A DNA stretch of 64,000 bases from Mytilus edulis (taxonomy: Eukaryota > Mollusca > Bivalvia > Mytilida > Mytilidae): positions 92,414,255 to 92,478,254 of the forward strand of contig NC_092346.1 in assembly GCF_963676685.1 (NCBI RefSeq), read 5' to 3'. Of the stretch, positions 42,691 to 53,150 are shown one piece after another. Under the pieces are notes generated by a model. The model was not told the origin of the DNA. It ran no database searches and saw only the letters and a program-made list of their open reading frames with translations. The first letter of the stretch is position 1. Each line of letters begins with the position of its first letter. The translations under genes and the position numbers were made by a program.

Positions 42691-43770
42691 AAGTAAACGA
42701 ATGAAAGCCACTGGAATGCAGTCCAGGACTCGGATAAATAAGCACATTTAAACAAGAGTGCACACACTGAAATGTCTCGCCTACTTTACTCATCATTAAT
42801 ATTAAGTTGATAGCCCTAAGTATAAAGATTTATTACAACTGCCACATAAACTTAACATTAACCAAGATAGCTAAACAAAGACCAAATGAATTATGAAAAT
42901 GAGGTAAAGGTCAGTTATAGTTTAAGAAAAACAGACCAAAACACAAAAACTTAAAACTGTGCAAAGAACCGTGAAATTGAGGTCATGGTCAAATAAAACC
43001 TGGGAGACTTATATATAGATCATAAGATATTTTCATGCACCAAATATAGTGACCTTTGGCATATAATATTAGATAAAAAGACCAAAACTCAAAAACTGAA
43101 CTTTGACCACTGAACCATGAAAATGAGGTCAAGGTCAGATGATATCTTCCCGCTAGACATGTACACCTTACAATCATTCCATACAACAAATATTGTAGAC
43201 TCATTGCATAAAGTATGAGAAAAACAGACCAAGACAGAAAAAATTAACTATAACCACTGAACCGTGAAAATGAGGTCAAGGTCAGATGACACCTGCCAGT
43301 TGGACATGTACACCTTACAGTCCTTCCATACACCGAATATACTAGCCCTGTTGCTTATAGTATCTGAGATGTGGACTTGACCACCAAAACTTATTCTAAC
43401 CTTTGTTCACTGATCCACGAAATGAAGTCGAGGTCAAGTGAAAACTGTCTGACGGGCATGAGTACCTTGCAAGGTACGCACATACCAAATATAGTTATCC
43501 TATTACTTATAATAAGAGAGAATTCAACATTACAAAAATTCTGAACTTTTTTTTCAAGTGATCACTGAACCATGAAAATGAGGTCAAGGACATTGGACAT
43601 GTGACTGACAGAAACTTCGTAACATGAGGCATCTATATACAGAGTATGAAGCATCCAATTCGTCCACCTTCTAAAATATTAAGCTTTTCAGAAGTTAACT
43701 TACGCCGCCGCCGCCGCCGCCGGATCACTATTCATATGTCGAGCTTTCTGCAACAAAAGTTACAGGCTCG
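42691..43770. repeat. ~150-bp tandem repeat family ending in (GCC)n
   Basis: Five to six diverged copies carry 'gaaccatgaaaatgaggtca' (near 42890, 42970, 43107, 43254, 43425, 43565). Then follow (CCG)n at 43704-43722 and 'gtcgagctttctgcaacaaa'. I recognise this arrangement as a common bivalve repeat. Confidence 0.7.
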
Positions 43771-44039
43771 ACTAAAATGACAGGTTATATGAACTGAGTG
43801 GCAATAAAAGCACAAGTCTAACACTTGCTTTTAAAAAAATTAAAATCTTTATTTAAAATGGTCATCTTTAAACAAACAAAAATTGAATATGAAAATTTAC
43901 AATTCCAACAATAGATCGATATTAAACAGAAATGTTTCATTATCATTTTTCGGCTACAATTGGTATATGAACCATCCAAATGTCAAAATATCCACATAGA
44001 GTATTTACAAAGAATGTTTCTGTTATGTTGTGCAACTAA

Positions 44040-44500
44040 ATCTCTACAGCAAATGGTAGTGACAACACTAGATGTTAATTAGGATCCAGCGAAAAGCCAG
44101 GCTTTTGTCCACGAAGGTAGCAAATTGTCGGTGTGACTATCGCTGACGGCTTTTGGTAACACACGATATGGTTGTTGGTCATGTTGTTATCACCAAGGGA
44201 AGGTCATCGTGCTCTTAATTTCCACACAAACTGATATAGCTCCAAAGGTGTAACAATGAACACCAATGGACACTCATGTCAATTGGAAGGCCACGCGGAA
44301 TCAATATCGGAGATGTTAAAGACAAATGCATCGGTCATGCTGGGCTTTTGTTGCTTAATGTCTAAATGGAAATGGCCTATAATTAAAAGATCCTTTTGCG
44401 AAATTTGTGGATTATTTGGTCAACTGTATACAGTCTACGAGCAATTGCATCCTGGGAAAAGCCTCATTAGATAAACCCCAATTTGTTTGTAATTGGTTGT
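44040..44500 (-). pseudogene. Possible decayed Tc1-like transposase fragment
   Basis: On the minus strand about 44395-44465 reads FSQDAIARRLYTVDQIIHKF, similar to the helix-turn-helix start of Tc1/IS630-type transposases. The rest is full of stops. The plus-strand open frame at 44256-44474 has no recognised domain. Weak call. Confidence 0.25.
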
Positions 44501-44599
44501 CAGAAAGACCTGGCATATAGTCTTATATTTATTGAACTTACTTACTTACAATAAGGGATAAGCCAGCGAGTAAGTCAGCAAAGGGTTAGGGAAGTACCT

Positions 44600-47180
44600 T
44601 GGTATATAAAAAAGTCGAAATAAACAATTGCCGGCTGGCCAAGAGATTCTCCACGTGGGGTATGATGCCAGAGGTAGAAGTAGGCATTGCCTTAAAAAAG
44701 GCACAGATCACTTAGGCCCAAGACCCGTACGAGTTTGACAACAATGAATTTAAAGGGTAAGGTGGTATCTCTGTTTGCAACGAAGTCGAAATACACTTTA
44801 ATAATTGCCGGCTGGCCAAACTAAAAGATTCTCCACGTAGGCCATTTTACCAGAGATAGAGGAGGGCATTGCCATACAAATTTCTTATAGCACTTATGCC
44901 CTAGACCCGTACGAGTTTGACAATAATGAATCAAAAGGGGGAGATGGTACCTCTGTTTACAACAAAGTCGAAAAAAGTAATGCCGGCTGGCCAAACTAAG
45001 AGGTTCTCCACGTAGGCCATTTTACCTGAGATAGATATGGTAATTGCCTTTAAAATGGCATATAACACTAATTCCAAAGACCTGTACGATTTTGCCTGCA
45101 AGGGGTTAAAAATAAAAGGTGTTAACTTTGTTTACAACGAAGTCGAAATAAACCTCTACCTCTGGTATAATGATCCACGTAGAGAATCCCGGAGTTTGGC
45201 CTACCGGCTACAGTTATTTTGACTTTAATGTGAACAGAGGTACCACCTCCTCATTTTAGCTCTTTACTGACAAACTCGTACGGGTATATGCCATATAAGT
45301 GCTATAGGCTATTTTAAAGGCAATGACCACCTATACCTCTGGTAGCATGGCCCATGTGGTGAATCTCGTAGTTTGAACAGCCGGCAATATTTCATAACGA
45401 CTTTGCGATATACTAGAATACCCTCCTTTCCTTTTGCTGGCATAAGTGCTATAAACCATTTTAAAGGCAAGGCCCACCTCTACCTCTGGTATCATGATAA
45501 ACGTGGATCATCTTTTATTTTTGGACATCCGGCAATAGTTTATTTCGACTTTGTTATATACCAGGGTACCCTCCTTACCCTTTGCTGACAAACTCGTACA
45601 GATCAGTGGAATAAGAAGTATGGGCCATTTTAGATGCAATGTCCACCACTACCTTTGTTATAATGGCCTATGTTGAGAATTTCTTTGTTTGGCCAGCCGG
45701 CAATAATTCATTTCGACTTCGTTGTAAACATAGATACCACCTCCCCCTTTTAACACTTTGCTGAAGCACTGGTACGGGTCTACGGCATAAGTGGCCATTT
45801 TTGAGGCTATGACCACTTCTACCTCTGGTATCATGGCCCATGTGGAGAATCTCTTCGTTTAGCCAGCCAGCAATAGTTTATTTCGACTTTGTGATATACT
45901 TAGGTACCCCCTTACCCTTTGCTGATTAACTTACACGGGTCTGGGACATACGTGTTATGGCTATGTTAGAGGTAATGCCTACCTCATCCTCTGATATAAT
46001 ACCCCGCGTATAGAATCTCTTAGTTAGGCCAGTCGGCTTAATTTATATTTTCGTTGTAAAAAGAGGCATCGCATCCCCCCTTTAACCTTTTGCTGACAAA
46101 CTCGTACAGGTCTAGGGCGTTAGTTTTATCAGCCATTTAAAAGGCAATGCACACATTTAACCTAGGATTAATGGCCAACTTGGAGAATCTCGTACTTAAG
46201 CAAGCCGGCAATAATTTATTTCGACTTCTTTGTAAACAGAGGTTCCAACTCCCTTTTAAACACTTTGATGATACCGCGTACTTCTCTAGGGAATAAGTGA
46301 TTTAGGCCATTTTAGAGGCAATGACAACCTCTACCTCTGGTATCATGGCCCACGCGGAGAATCTCTTAGCCATCCAGCAATAGTTTAGTTCGACTTTATT
46401 ATATACTAGGGTACCAACCTTACACTTTGCTGACTAACTCGTACGGGTCTAGGTCATACGTGCTCATGGTTATTTTATAGAGGCAATCCCTTCCTCTACC
46501 TCTCATATTATGGCCCGCGTGGATAATTTCTTAGTTTAGCCAGCGGGCAACAGTTTATTTCAACTTCGTTATATACCGGGCTAATTCATCCCCCTTTTAA
46601 CTCATTGTTGACAAACTCGTTCGGGTCTATAGCATAAGTGCTATGAGCCATTTTTAAGAGAATGACTACTCCAACATCTAGTATAAGGGCGCACCTAAAA
46701 ATGTCTTAGTTTGGGCAGCCGTCACTATTTTTGGTGGACTGTGTGATATACTAGAGTATTCCCCTTACCCTCTTCTGACCAACTCGTACGGGTCGAGGAC
46801 ATAAGTGCCATGGCCCATGGACCATTTAAGAGGCACTGCCTACCTATACCTCTGGTATAATGGCCAACGTGGAGAATCTCTTAGTTTGAAGAGCTGGCAA
46901 TAATGAGGTTTATTTTTACTTCGTGATATACCGGCGAAACTCATGCCCCTTTTAATTCGTTGCTGATAAACTCGTGTAGATCCAGGACATAAGTGCTATA
47001 CGCCATTTATAAGGGTTTGACTACCTCTTCTTCTGGTATAATGGCCTACCTGGAGTATGTCTTAGTTTAGCCAGCTTTCAATAGTTGCTTTTTAGACTTA
47101 GGGATATACAAGAGTATTCCCCTTGCCCTCTGTTGACCAACACCTACGGGTCTAGGATATTAGTGCTTCGAGCCATTTTA
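44600..47180. repeat. Satellite array of ~165-187-bp monomers with an orientation switch
   Basis: Three monomers in one orientation (44600 to about 45140) carry 'gccggctggcc', 'gattctccacgt', 'gacccgtacgagtttg' and 'aagtcgaaat'. From about 45150 to 47180, a dozen or so monomers carry the same landmarks in reverse complement ('aactcgtacggg', 'agaatctctta', 'cagccggcaata', 'tttcgactt'). Monomers are clearly diverged. The array lies at the right end of the 10-kb element, just inside its TIR. Confidence 0.8.
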
Positions 47181-47326
47181 GAGGTAATGCGATATATTGT
47201 AAAAGACATGAAATTTCATGTACAAATCATTTATAATGTGAGTATGGTCTGTATTTAACTCCTAAAAGGACATGGTATTTTGAAGTTCAAAATGAAACCT
47301 GCCAAAAATATACACATTTAAATCGG

Positions 47327-47609
47327 ACATAAAGCAAAATTATCGGACAAAAAGCAAAACGGACAAAAAGCAACGGACAAAAAGCAAAAGTTTCGGACAA
47401 AAAGCAAAATAATCGGACAAAAGGCAAAACGGACAAAAAGCAACGGACAAAAAGCAAAAGTTTCGGACAAAAAGCAAAATAATCGGACAAAAGGCAAAAC
47501 GGACAAAAAGCAACGGACAAAAAGCAAAAGTTTCGGACAAAAAGCAAAATTATCGGACAAAAAGCAAAAGCGGACAAAAAGCGAATTGCGGACAAAAAGC
47601 ACCGTATCA
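47327..47609 (-). repeat. Right minisatellite TIR of the 10-kb element
   Basis: Inverted counterpart of 37259-37520: iterated CGGACAAAAAGC with the same spacer order, ending …AAGCACCGTATCA. Open frames over it are artefacts. Confidence 0.9.
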
Positions 47610-47660
47610 GTCCCGCAAGATTGGAGAGATGTCTCCTTTAAATTCCCTCAGCTGACAATG
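47610..47660 (+). pseudogene. LINE RT fragment, right of the 10-kb insertion
   Basis: Begins with the duplicated GTCCCG and reads VPQDWRDVSF, the LINE motif expected straight after 'TGEVP'. The similarity ends after about 15 codons. Confidence 0.65.
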
Positions 47661-50102
47661 AAACTGATGCTGACAATTTAAGATCTTGATGCATGTTATG
47701 TAACTGAACGTTATTATTTTATTTTAACTTTGTTTCTTCATAGCCATTCTTAGATTGTAGTGACAATTTGACACGTTGGAATAAAATTTAAAAAATTGAA
47801 AGATCTGGTTGCACGTAAAGTTACCAATTACAAAAATAATTATATCATGTGCATTTTCAAAATGTTTCTATTAGAAAAAAAAGAGATAACACTTATTTCC
47901 TTCTCATTTTTGTCACTCACAAAGTGAAAATCTAAATATTATCGAATCATATTGTAATTGGAACAGTACCATTAAAGAGTCTTTAGCAATGCATACATAC
48001 ACTTAAACAGTTTTCAAATGTGTTACACATTTCCTTAAAATGTTACTAACCACTACATATTGCTGTTGGGTTCATTTTTTTTTATGCAATATTCATGGTA
48101 AATTGGTCCTATTTGTTTCTTAGATTCAAGATTTGTTTTGTTTTAAGATTTGTGAAAAGTTACGAAAATAAATGTGTCCTGAAAAGTGATGAAAATTAAA
48201 CATACCTAGGATAATTGCAGCGTTGAAGATGCTATCGTTGTCCTCGATTTACATGTAAAATTCCTGTAATTCTTTTCTATGTCCTTACATTTAACGCTAT
48301 GTGTCTGTTTTTTCTCATGCGAAATAGTTGATATGACATGGAAATAAACATTAATCATGTTAAGTTTGTACATTTTTTAAAGATACATATCTTGTATCTG
48401 CAGTAATCATGGTAATTACACTAGATAAGCTATTATCAAATATTACTGATCATAGCGTAGATCTTACATACCTGATAGTTTGTAGTGGAATTCCTACGCG
48501 ATAAAGTGATAAACTATTGAAACAATAGTACTGTAGTCGTAGTATATATATTAACTTTTCGACCCCTTTTTAAATCCTAGAAGTCGAAACCAACATCAAA
48601 ATCAGTATCTTAACAACTTTTTTCATAGCATTTTATAACTATGTATTAATTTCAGACGCTGTAATTTGGTAACCATTGAGGTAGAAGGTCTTGACGATAC
48701 AAAAAAATCATGAAAGTACAATCCCGTTTATTTTACTGTCTAGTTTCAATATTTTGAAAAACACAGCTTTAAATACTAATGGATTCAGTTGAGGACTATG
48801 CAAAGCGGCAGTGGGCTAAAGTTGATTTATATATCCCTAGCAACATCGTTTGTGTTTATAGCTTGAATTACATAAACTGCTTGATAAAGGAATTAGGTAC
48901 ATGCATTGACAATTAATTTGGAATCTCAACATATATTCCAGCCGCGAAACCGTAGCTCTTAGGTCCTTATGATAGTTTTTACAATTGAGCACAAATCACG
49001 AGACGGAATTAATTGAAGACCAAGCATATATGATCATATATAATAAATTTACATTTCCGCAGCTATATAACTAAGTCTCACGACACTTACCAAATGGGAA
49101 ATCCTGATCAATCATTGGTCCGTTATCGCAGATAACTATTATATATATGGTTGCATGATCTTTATAAATACCATTGGAGTTCCAACTAAAGATGAAGAAC
49201 ATGTTTTTCTTTTACTTTTGTGAATACCAAAACGACATTAGCGACCTAGGATTTATAGTTTATTAGACACGAGAAGTTCTCGATTTTTTAAAAATATTTT
49301 TCAAAATGAGAATCTGATGCAAGTAAAACTAGTACGTGCCGACAATGATAGTTCTAGTACAACTTCACGGGTCGGTGCCTCTGTTGTTTAGTTGTAAGTT
49401 TCCGATGGTACCACGAACGTTTTGTTCTACGGCATTCGGAACCCCGGATATCCTTATTCAAACTGTCATACTTTAACACCACCAACAACAATTTATAATT
49501 ATCAATCAAGGCTCGCCGAGCTGTATTAATTAAAAAAAAAACTGATTTCTGAAATAAGAATGAAAATTTACCCATTGGGTAATAAAATTGATCCACTACA
49601 CATGTGAATTAAAGCTATTGATTTAATATAAATTAGTAATCGAGAATTTCAGTTTTAAATAGCTTGACTACACATAAGACCAGTTGTACCATTACAAACG
49701 ATCTGACACGAAATTCACATAATACTAACAAAATACCTCAAAGTTAAAAAATCTATATCTAAAAGACTATCCGAGGAATCTTTTCAAAAACAGCATTTTG
49801 CGACGACAAAATTGGTATAAAATTTTATAAAAATGTGTTTTCGTTAAACTTGAACATATAGTTATTATATACTATTATAGTACCTGCATATAATAACAGA
49901 TGATAACATCAGAAAATTAAGAAAGTGATTCATTAAGATTTTATCAAAAGAAATGTAAAAGTACAGAAAAACTTACAAGTTATAAAACATATATCTGGCT
50001 ACAAATAGTATATATTGTAGTGTTGTCTGGGACCCCTGACAGAATCAACCAATATAAAAAAAAAGTTATATGACCCTTGCAGAGAAGAGTCCAGAAGAGT
50101 TA
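47661..50102. other. Non-coding stretch
   Basis: AT-rich. Isolated exon-like fragments with donors exist on the minus strand (ends near 48207, 48482 and 49094), and a TATA-like run lies near 49140-49150. They do not form a supportable gene. No repeat family recognised. Confidence 0.4.
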
Positions 50103-50244
50103 CCAGGCCTCACGGTCATAAAACTTTCGAGCATGATTTTTGTACTCAGACTCGAAAATCAACCAATCAAATTGCTGGATTTCATGTTTCGAGCATGATT
50201 TTTGTGCTCCGAGCGCTGAGCAAAGTTTTATGCCTTCAAGGCCA
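50103..50244. mobile_element. Short TIR (MITE-like) element
   Basis: The left end ACCAGGCCTCACGGTCATAA and the right end (inverse of ACCTGGCCTTGAAGGCATAA) are imperfect inverted repeats. 'cgagcatgatttttgt' occurs twice inside. It abuts the start of the RT fragment. Confidence 0.5.
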
Positions 50245-50507
50245 GGTATATTGACGACTTCAGTACGTATATTAATGAAATTTATCCTGTTGAACTGACT
50301 TTAAATAAAGCTAATACTAACAATGACCACTGCCCTTTTCTCGATCTTGATATCTATATCACTAATGGAAAGCTGAATACTAAAATTTATGATAAAAGGG
50401 ATTATTTTTCATTTCCTATCGTTAATTATCCGTTTTTAGATGGTGACGTTCCCTTGTCACCATCTTACGGTGTTTATATATCTCAACTTGTACGATTCGC
50501 TCGTGTA

Positions 50508-50651
50508 TGTAACAATGTTTTAGATTTTAACGAAAGAAATTTATGTATTACTAAAACATTATTACACCAGGGTTTTCGATGTAACAATGTTTTAGATTTT
50601 AACGAAAGAAATTTATGTATTACTAAAACATTATTACACCAGGGTTTTCGA
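50508..50651 (+). repeat. Perfect 72-bp tandem duplication in the RT fragment
   Basis: Two identical 72-bp copies (50508-50579 and 50580-50651) duplicate 24 codons in frame (CNNVLDFNERNLCITKTL…). With no differences seen, it is recent. Confidence 0.95.
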
Positions 50652-50889
50652 TATCACAAACTAGTCAAAACATTTACTAAATTTTATCATCGGTATAAAG
50701 ACATCATTCGTAAATATAGCTCAACATGCAGACTTCTAATACGTTCAGGTATTTCACATCCATTTTTTTATGGAAATATTCTTTATAAAGCACAAAGGTG
50801 TCAGTATTCACCTCAGAAACTTACAAAACCTTTGAATAGACTTATTAAGAAGGGATATAATTACGCGGATACTGTTGTCAAGTCATTAA

Positions 50890-52452
50890 CCCTTTAACAT
50901 TCAAGGATTTTTTACCTTTTCTTCCCGAATAAAGGATATCTGTTTTCAATCAATTGCACATTTCGATAAAAAGCTCACTCAAAGGACAAGTTAGGCTCAT
51001 CTGATAGATAATTGACCAAGGTTTCAGGAAAACTTGATTTAAGGAAAATAATTTCTTACGTTGGTCACGTGATATCCCTCAAAAGTCACGTGACATGCTG
51101 AATTAAAGTGACAAAAATGTACAATTCAAACGGAAAAGCGGTTTTACAGACATTTAGTGACAAAAATAGAACATAGTTTTAGTGTTAAATTAATGCAAGA
51201 AGACTTTCGGAAACGTTATCGGTGAAAACTTTATACAGAAAGATGCAAAACTTGTCTGATTGGTAGAAATATCAAGACTCGAAACACCGAAAAATAGTGG
51301 ATTTTTTTGAGAATTTTTGTCATAGTCAAATAAATGGCCCAAGTTTATGTTAAAGATGTTCTATTCATAACTGCTTACAGAATAAGCCTTTAGGATAGAA
51401 TTTTGAGTAAATATTGAATGAAAATCTGGTATTTTTGAGTGCCCAGGCTAAGAATGTAACAAAAACAGAGAGAGGGGAGAAAAAAGGGGGGGGGGGGGGG
51501 TGATTTTTCTTTTTGATGTAAATCATGTATTTCAGTTGTCTTAATTGAAATTGAAAGTAAAGTTAAGTTAAGTTACATTTAATATAGGAATTAATTTTTT
51601 CATCCTCCGGCAGTGAGGTTTGAACCCGCGATCATCCGGGTGTTAGACTGTGCATCTTTCCACTGAGCCACAGAAACCATTGGAAAACTTATGAAATTTA
51701 AGCATATAAGTCACCTTCTCTGTAAGACTAGAAATTAATGTTGGGAGAACATAATCAAACTTCGTTTTCTTAAGAAGCTATTTTTTGAAAATTATTATTT
51801 TTTGAAGCAAATTTGTAAGAAAGTTATTCAGAAATGTTCGTTTTTTCGTCTATATGTCACTATTTCTATACCTTAGCGATACGATATCCAACACCCTCAT
51901 AACCAGACACTAAAGAAACAAAGATTTGTTATTGCTATTTCGACTTGGCTAACAATTTTTAACACATTTTGTATGTTCTCATCTCTTTTGCTATAAAAAC
52001 TGACAAAACAAAACATGAAAATTCCTTGTAATTTGAGTTTGTTTCAGTGTTGATACTCTATGAATCAGATTTTTTGTATGTGTATGAGTTTTACTTACAG
52101 TTTTGATAGTATTCTTGTAAATGATCACGGCACAGTTATCAAAATTGTCATTTTAAAACAAAAAACAGCAACAATTTGTCTTGTGACATTTTGTGAAAAT
52201 ATTCTATTTAAAAATAGAAATAAAACAGTTTTCCCCAAAAAAAATCTTGTCGATATAGGGCAAATTGACATGATGCATTGCATTTTGTTGGTTTCAGACA
52301 CCAAAAATCAAGTTGGTGGTATACTGATCTTCAATTTGAGCCCACAACCACATATGTACGTTAAAAATTGTCAACGATACAAAACTTCATGCAAACTACT
52401 CCGCCACAAATTTTGCTTATCGGTCAAATTGACCGGTAGGAACGCTAAAGGG
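50890..52452. mobile_element. Non-autonomous piggyBac-like element (1.56 kb)
   Basis: Ends CCCTTTAACATTC and, inverted, CCCTTTAGCGTTC (11 of 13 match). A TTAA sits on both sides (50886-50889, 52453-52456). TTAA plus CCC-initial termini is the hallmark of piggyBac. The interior has no transposase similarity. The open frame starting at 52060 is unrecognised and runs out of the element into RT sequence. A poly-G run (51487-51500) and a tRNA-like sequence (51605-51680) are inside. Confidence 0.75.
51605..51680 (-). repeat. tRNA-like sequence (SINE head or tRNA pseudogene)
   Basis: The minus strand reads GTGGCTCAGTGGAAAGATG (A-box-like) and later GCGGGTTCAAACCTC (B-box-like). The acceptor ends do not pair and the T stem is poor, so a functional tRNA is unlikely. 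Confidence 0.5.
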
Positions 52453-52515
52453 TTAAAGATTGCATATTTTGGCGTTAATATTGAGTCACTGATAAGGTCT
52501 TTGCATCGGAACTAA

Positions 52516-53150
52516 ACACATTTATTCTAAAAACAGTTGTTGGCATGACACGGGTTATGTTCTTCTCATATGTTATGATGGTATGATACTAAACCCCTTA
52601 CGGGAAGGAGTGTGCCTGATGTTCATATGATGAAATCATAATCTTTCAGTCAGTTTAATTGAAGTCTGGAGCTGGCATGTCAGTTAACTGCTAGTAGTCT
52701 GTTGTTATTTATGTATTATTGTCATTTTGTTTATTTTCTTTGGTTACATCTTCTGACATCAGACTCGGACTTCTCTTGAACTGAATTTTAATGTGCGTAT
52801 TGTTATGCGTTTACTTTTCTACATTGGCTAGATGTATAGGGGGAGGGTTGAGATCTCACAAACATATTTAACCCCGCCGCATTTTTGCGCCTGTCCCAAG
52901 TCAGGAGCCTCTGGCTTTTGTTAGTCTTGTATTATTTTAATTTTAGTTTCTTGTGTACAATTTGGAAATTAGTATGGCGTTCATTATCACTGGACTAGTA
53001 TATATTTGTTTAGGGGCCAGCTGAAGGACGCCTCCGGTGCGGGAATTTCTCGCTACATTGAAGACCTGTTGGTGACCCTCTGCTGTTGTTTTTTATTTGG
53101 CAGTCGGGTTGTTGTCTCTTTGACACATTCCCCATTTCCATTCTCAATTT
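52516..53150 (+). repeat. 3' region of the RT retroelement family
   Basis: Directly follows the RT stop. Contains blocks found elsewhere in the window: 'gtcccaagtcaggagcctct', 'cgcctccggtgcggga' and 'tcgggttgttgtctctttga' (also at 31460-31600, 36750-36790 and 24795-24850). Probably the retroelement 3' UTR. Confidence 0.6.

Larger units (their letters stand above)
37259..47609. mobile_element. 10.35-kb giant foldback-type element with minisatellite TIRs
   Basis: The left end starts TGATACGGTGCTTTTTGTCC and the right end is its inverse, finishing …AAGCACCGTATCA. Both arms run about 260-280 bp as iterated GCTTTTTGTCCG units in matching order. A perfect 6-bp duplication GTCCCG flanks the element (37253-37258 and 47610-47615). 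The flanks join into an uninterrupted LINE RT reading frame, so the empty site can be read directly. The interior holds older repeats, a nested foldback element, tandem repeats and an inverted satellite, but no recognisable transposase or DNA polymerase. It was mobilised in trans, or it carries genes too decayed to see. The 6-bp duplication and size recall Polintons, but no Polinton gene was found. Confidence 0.8.
50245..52515 (+). pseudogene. RT retroelement fragment split by a TTAA insertion
   Basis: The frame opens at RYIDDFSTYINEIYPVEL (YIDD at 50247-50258), then PSYGVYISQLVRFARV and KPLNRLIKKGYNYADTVVKS. It runs open to 50889. After the insert (50890-52452) the same frame resumes and ends GVNIESLIRSLHRN with a stop at 52513-52515. 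The 5' half of RT is missing. Same 'YGVYISQL' family as 32770-33670 but a different subfamily. An in-frame 72-bp tandem duplication lies at 50508-50651. Confidence 0.75.

Noticed and set aside
37259-47609. Calling the 10-kb element a Polinton
   Set aside because: Only the 6-bp duplication and long TIRs fit. No polymerase B, integrase, ATPase or capsid gene is visible, and the ends are TG…CA, not AG…CT.
48207-49120. Small minus-strand gene with a TATA-like box near 49145 and exons ending near 49094, 48482 and 48207
   Set aside because: The joined reading is very short, relies on a micro-exon and ends exactly at a donor; likely coincidence.
51605-51680. Functional tRNA gene
   Set aside because: A- and B-box-like motifs exist but acceptor and T stems do not pair properly. 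The same applies to 5199-5290 and 62980-63070.
52060-52515. 151-codon open frame
   Set aside because: It begins in the piggyBac-like insert and ends in RT sequence, so it is a chance fusion across an element boundary.
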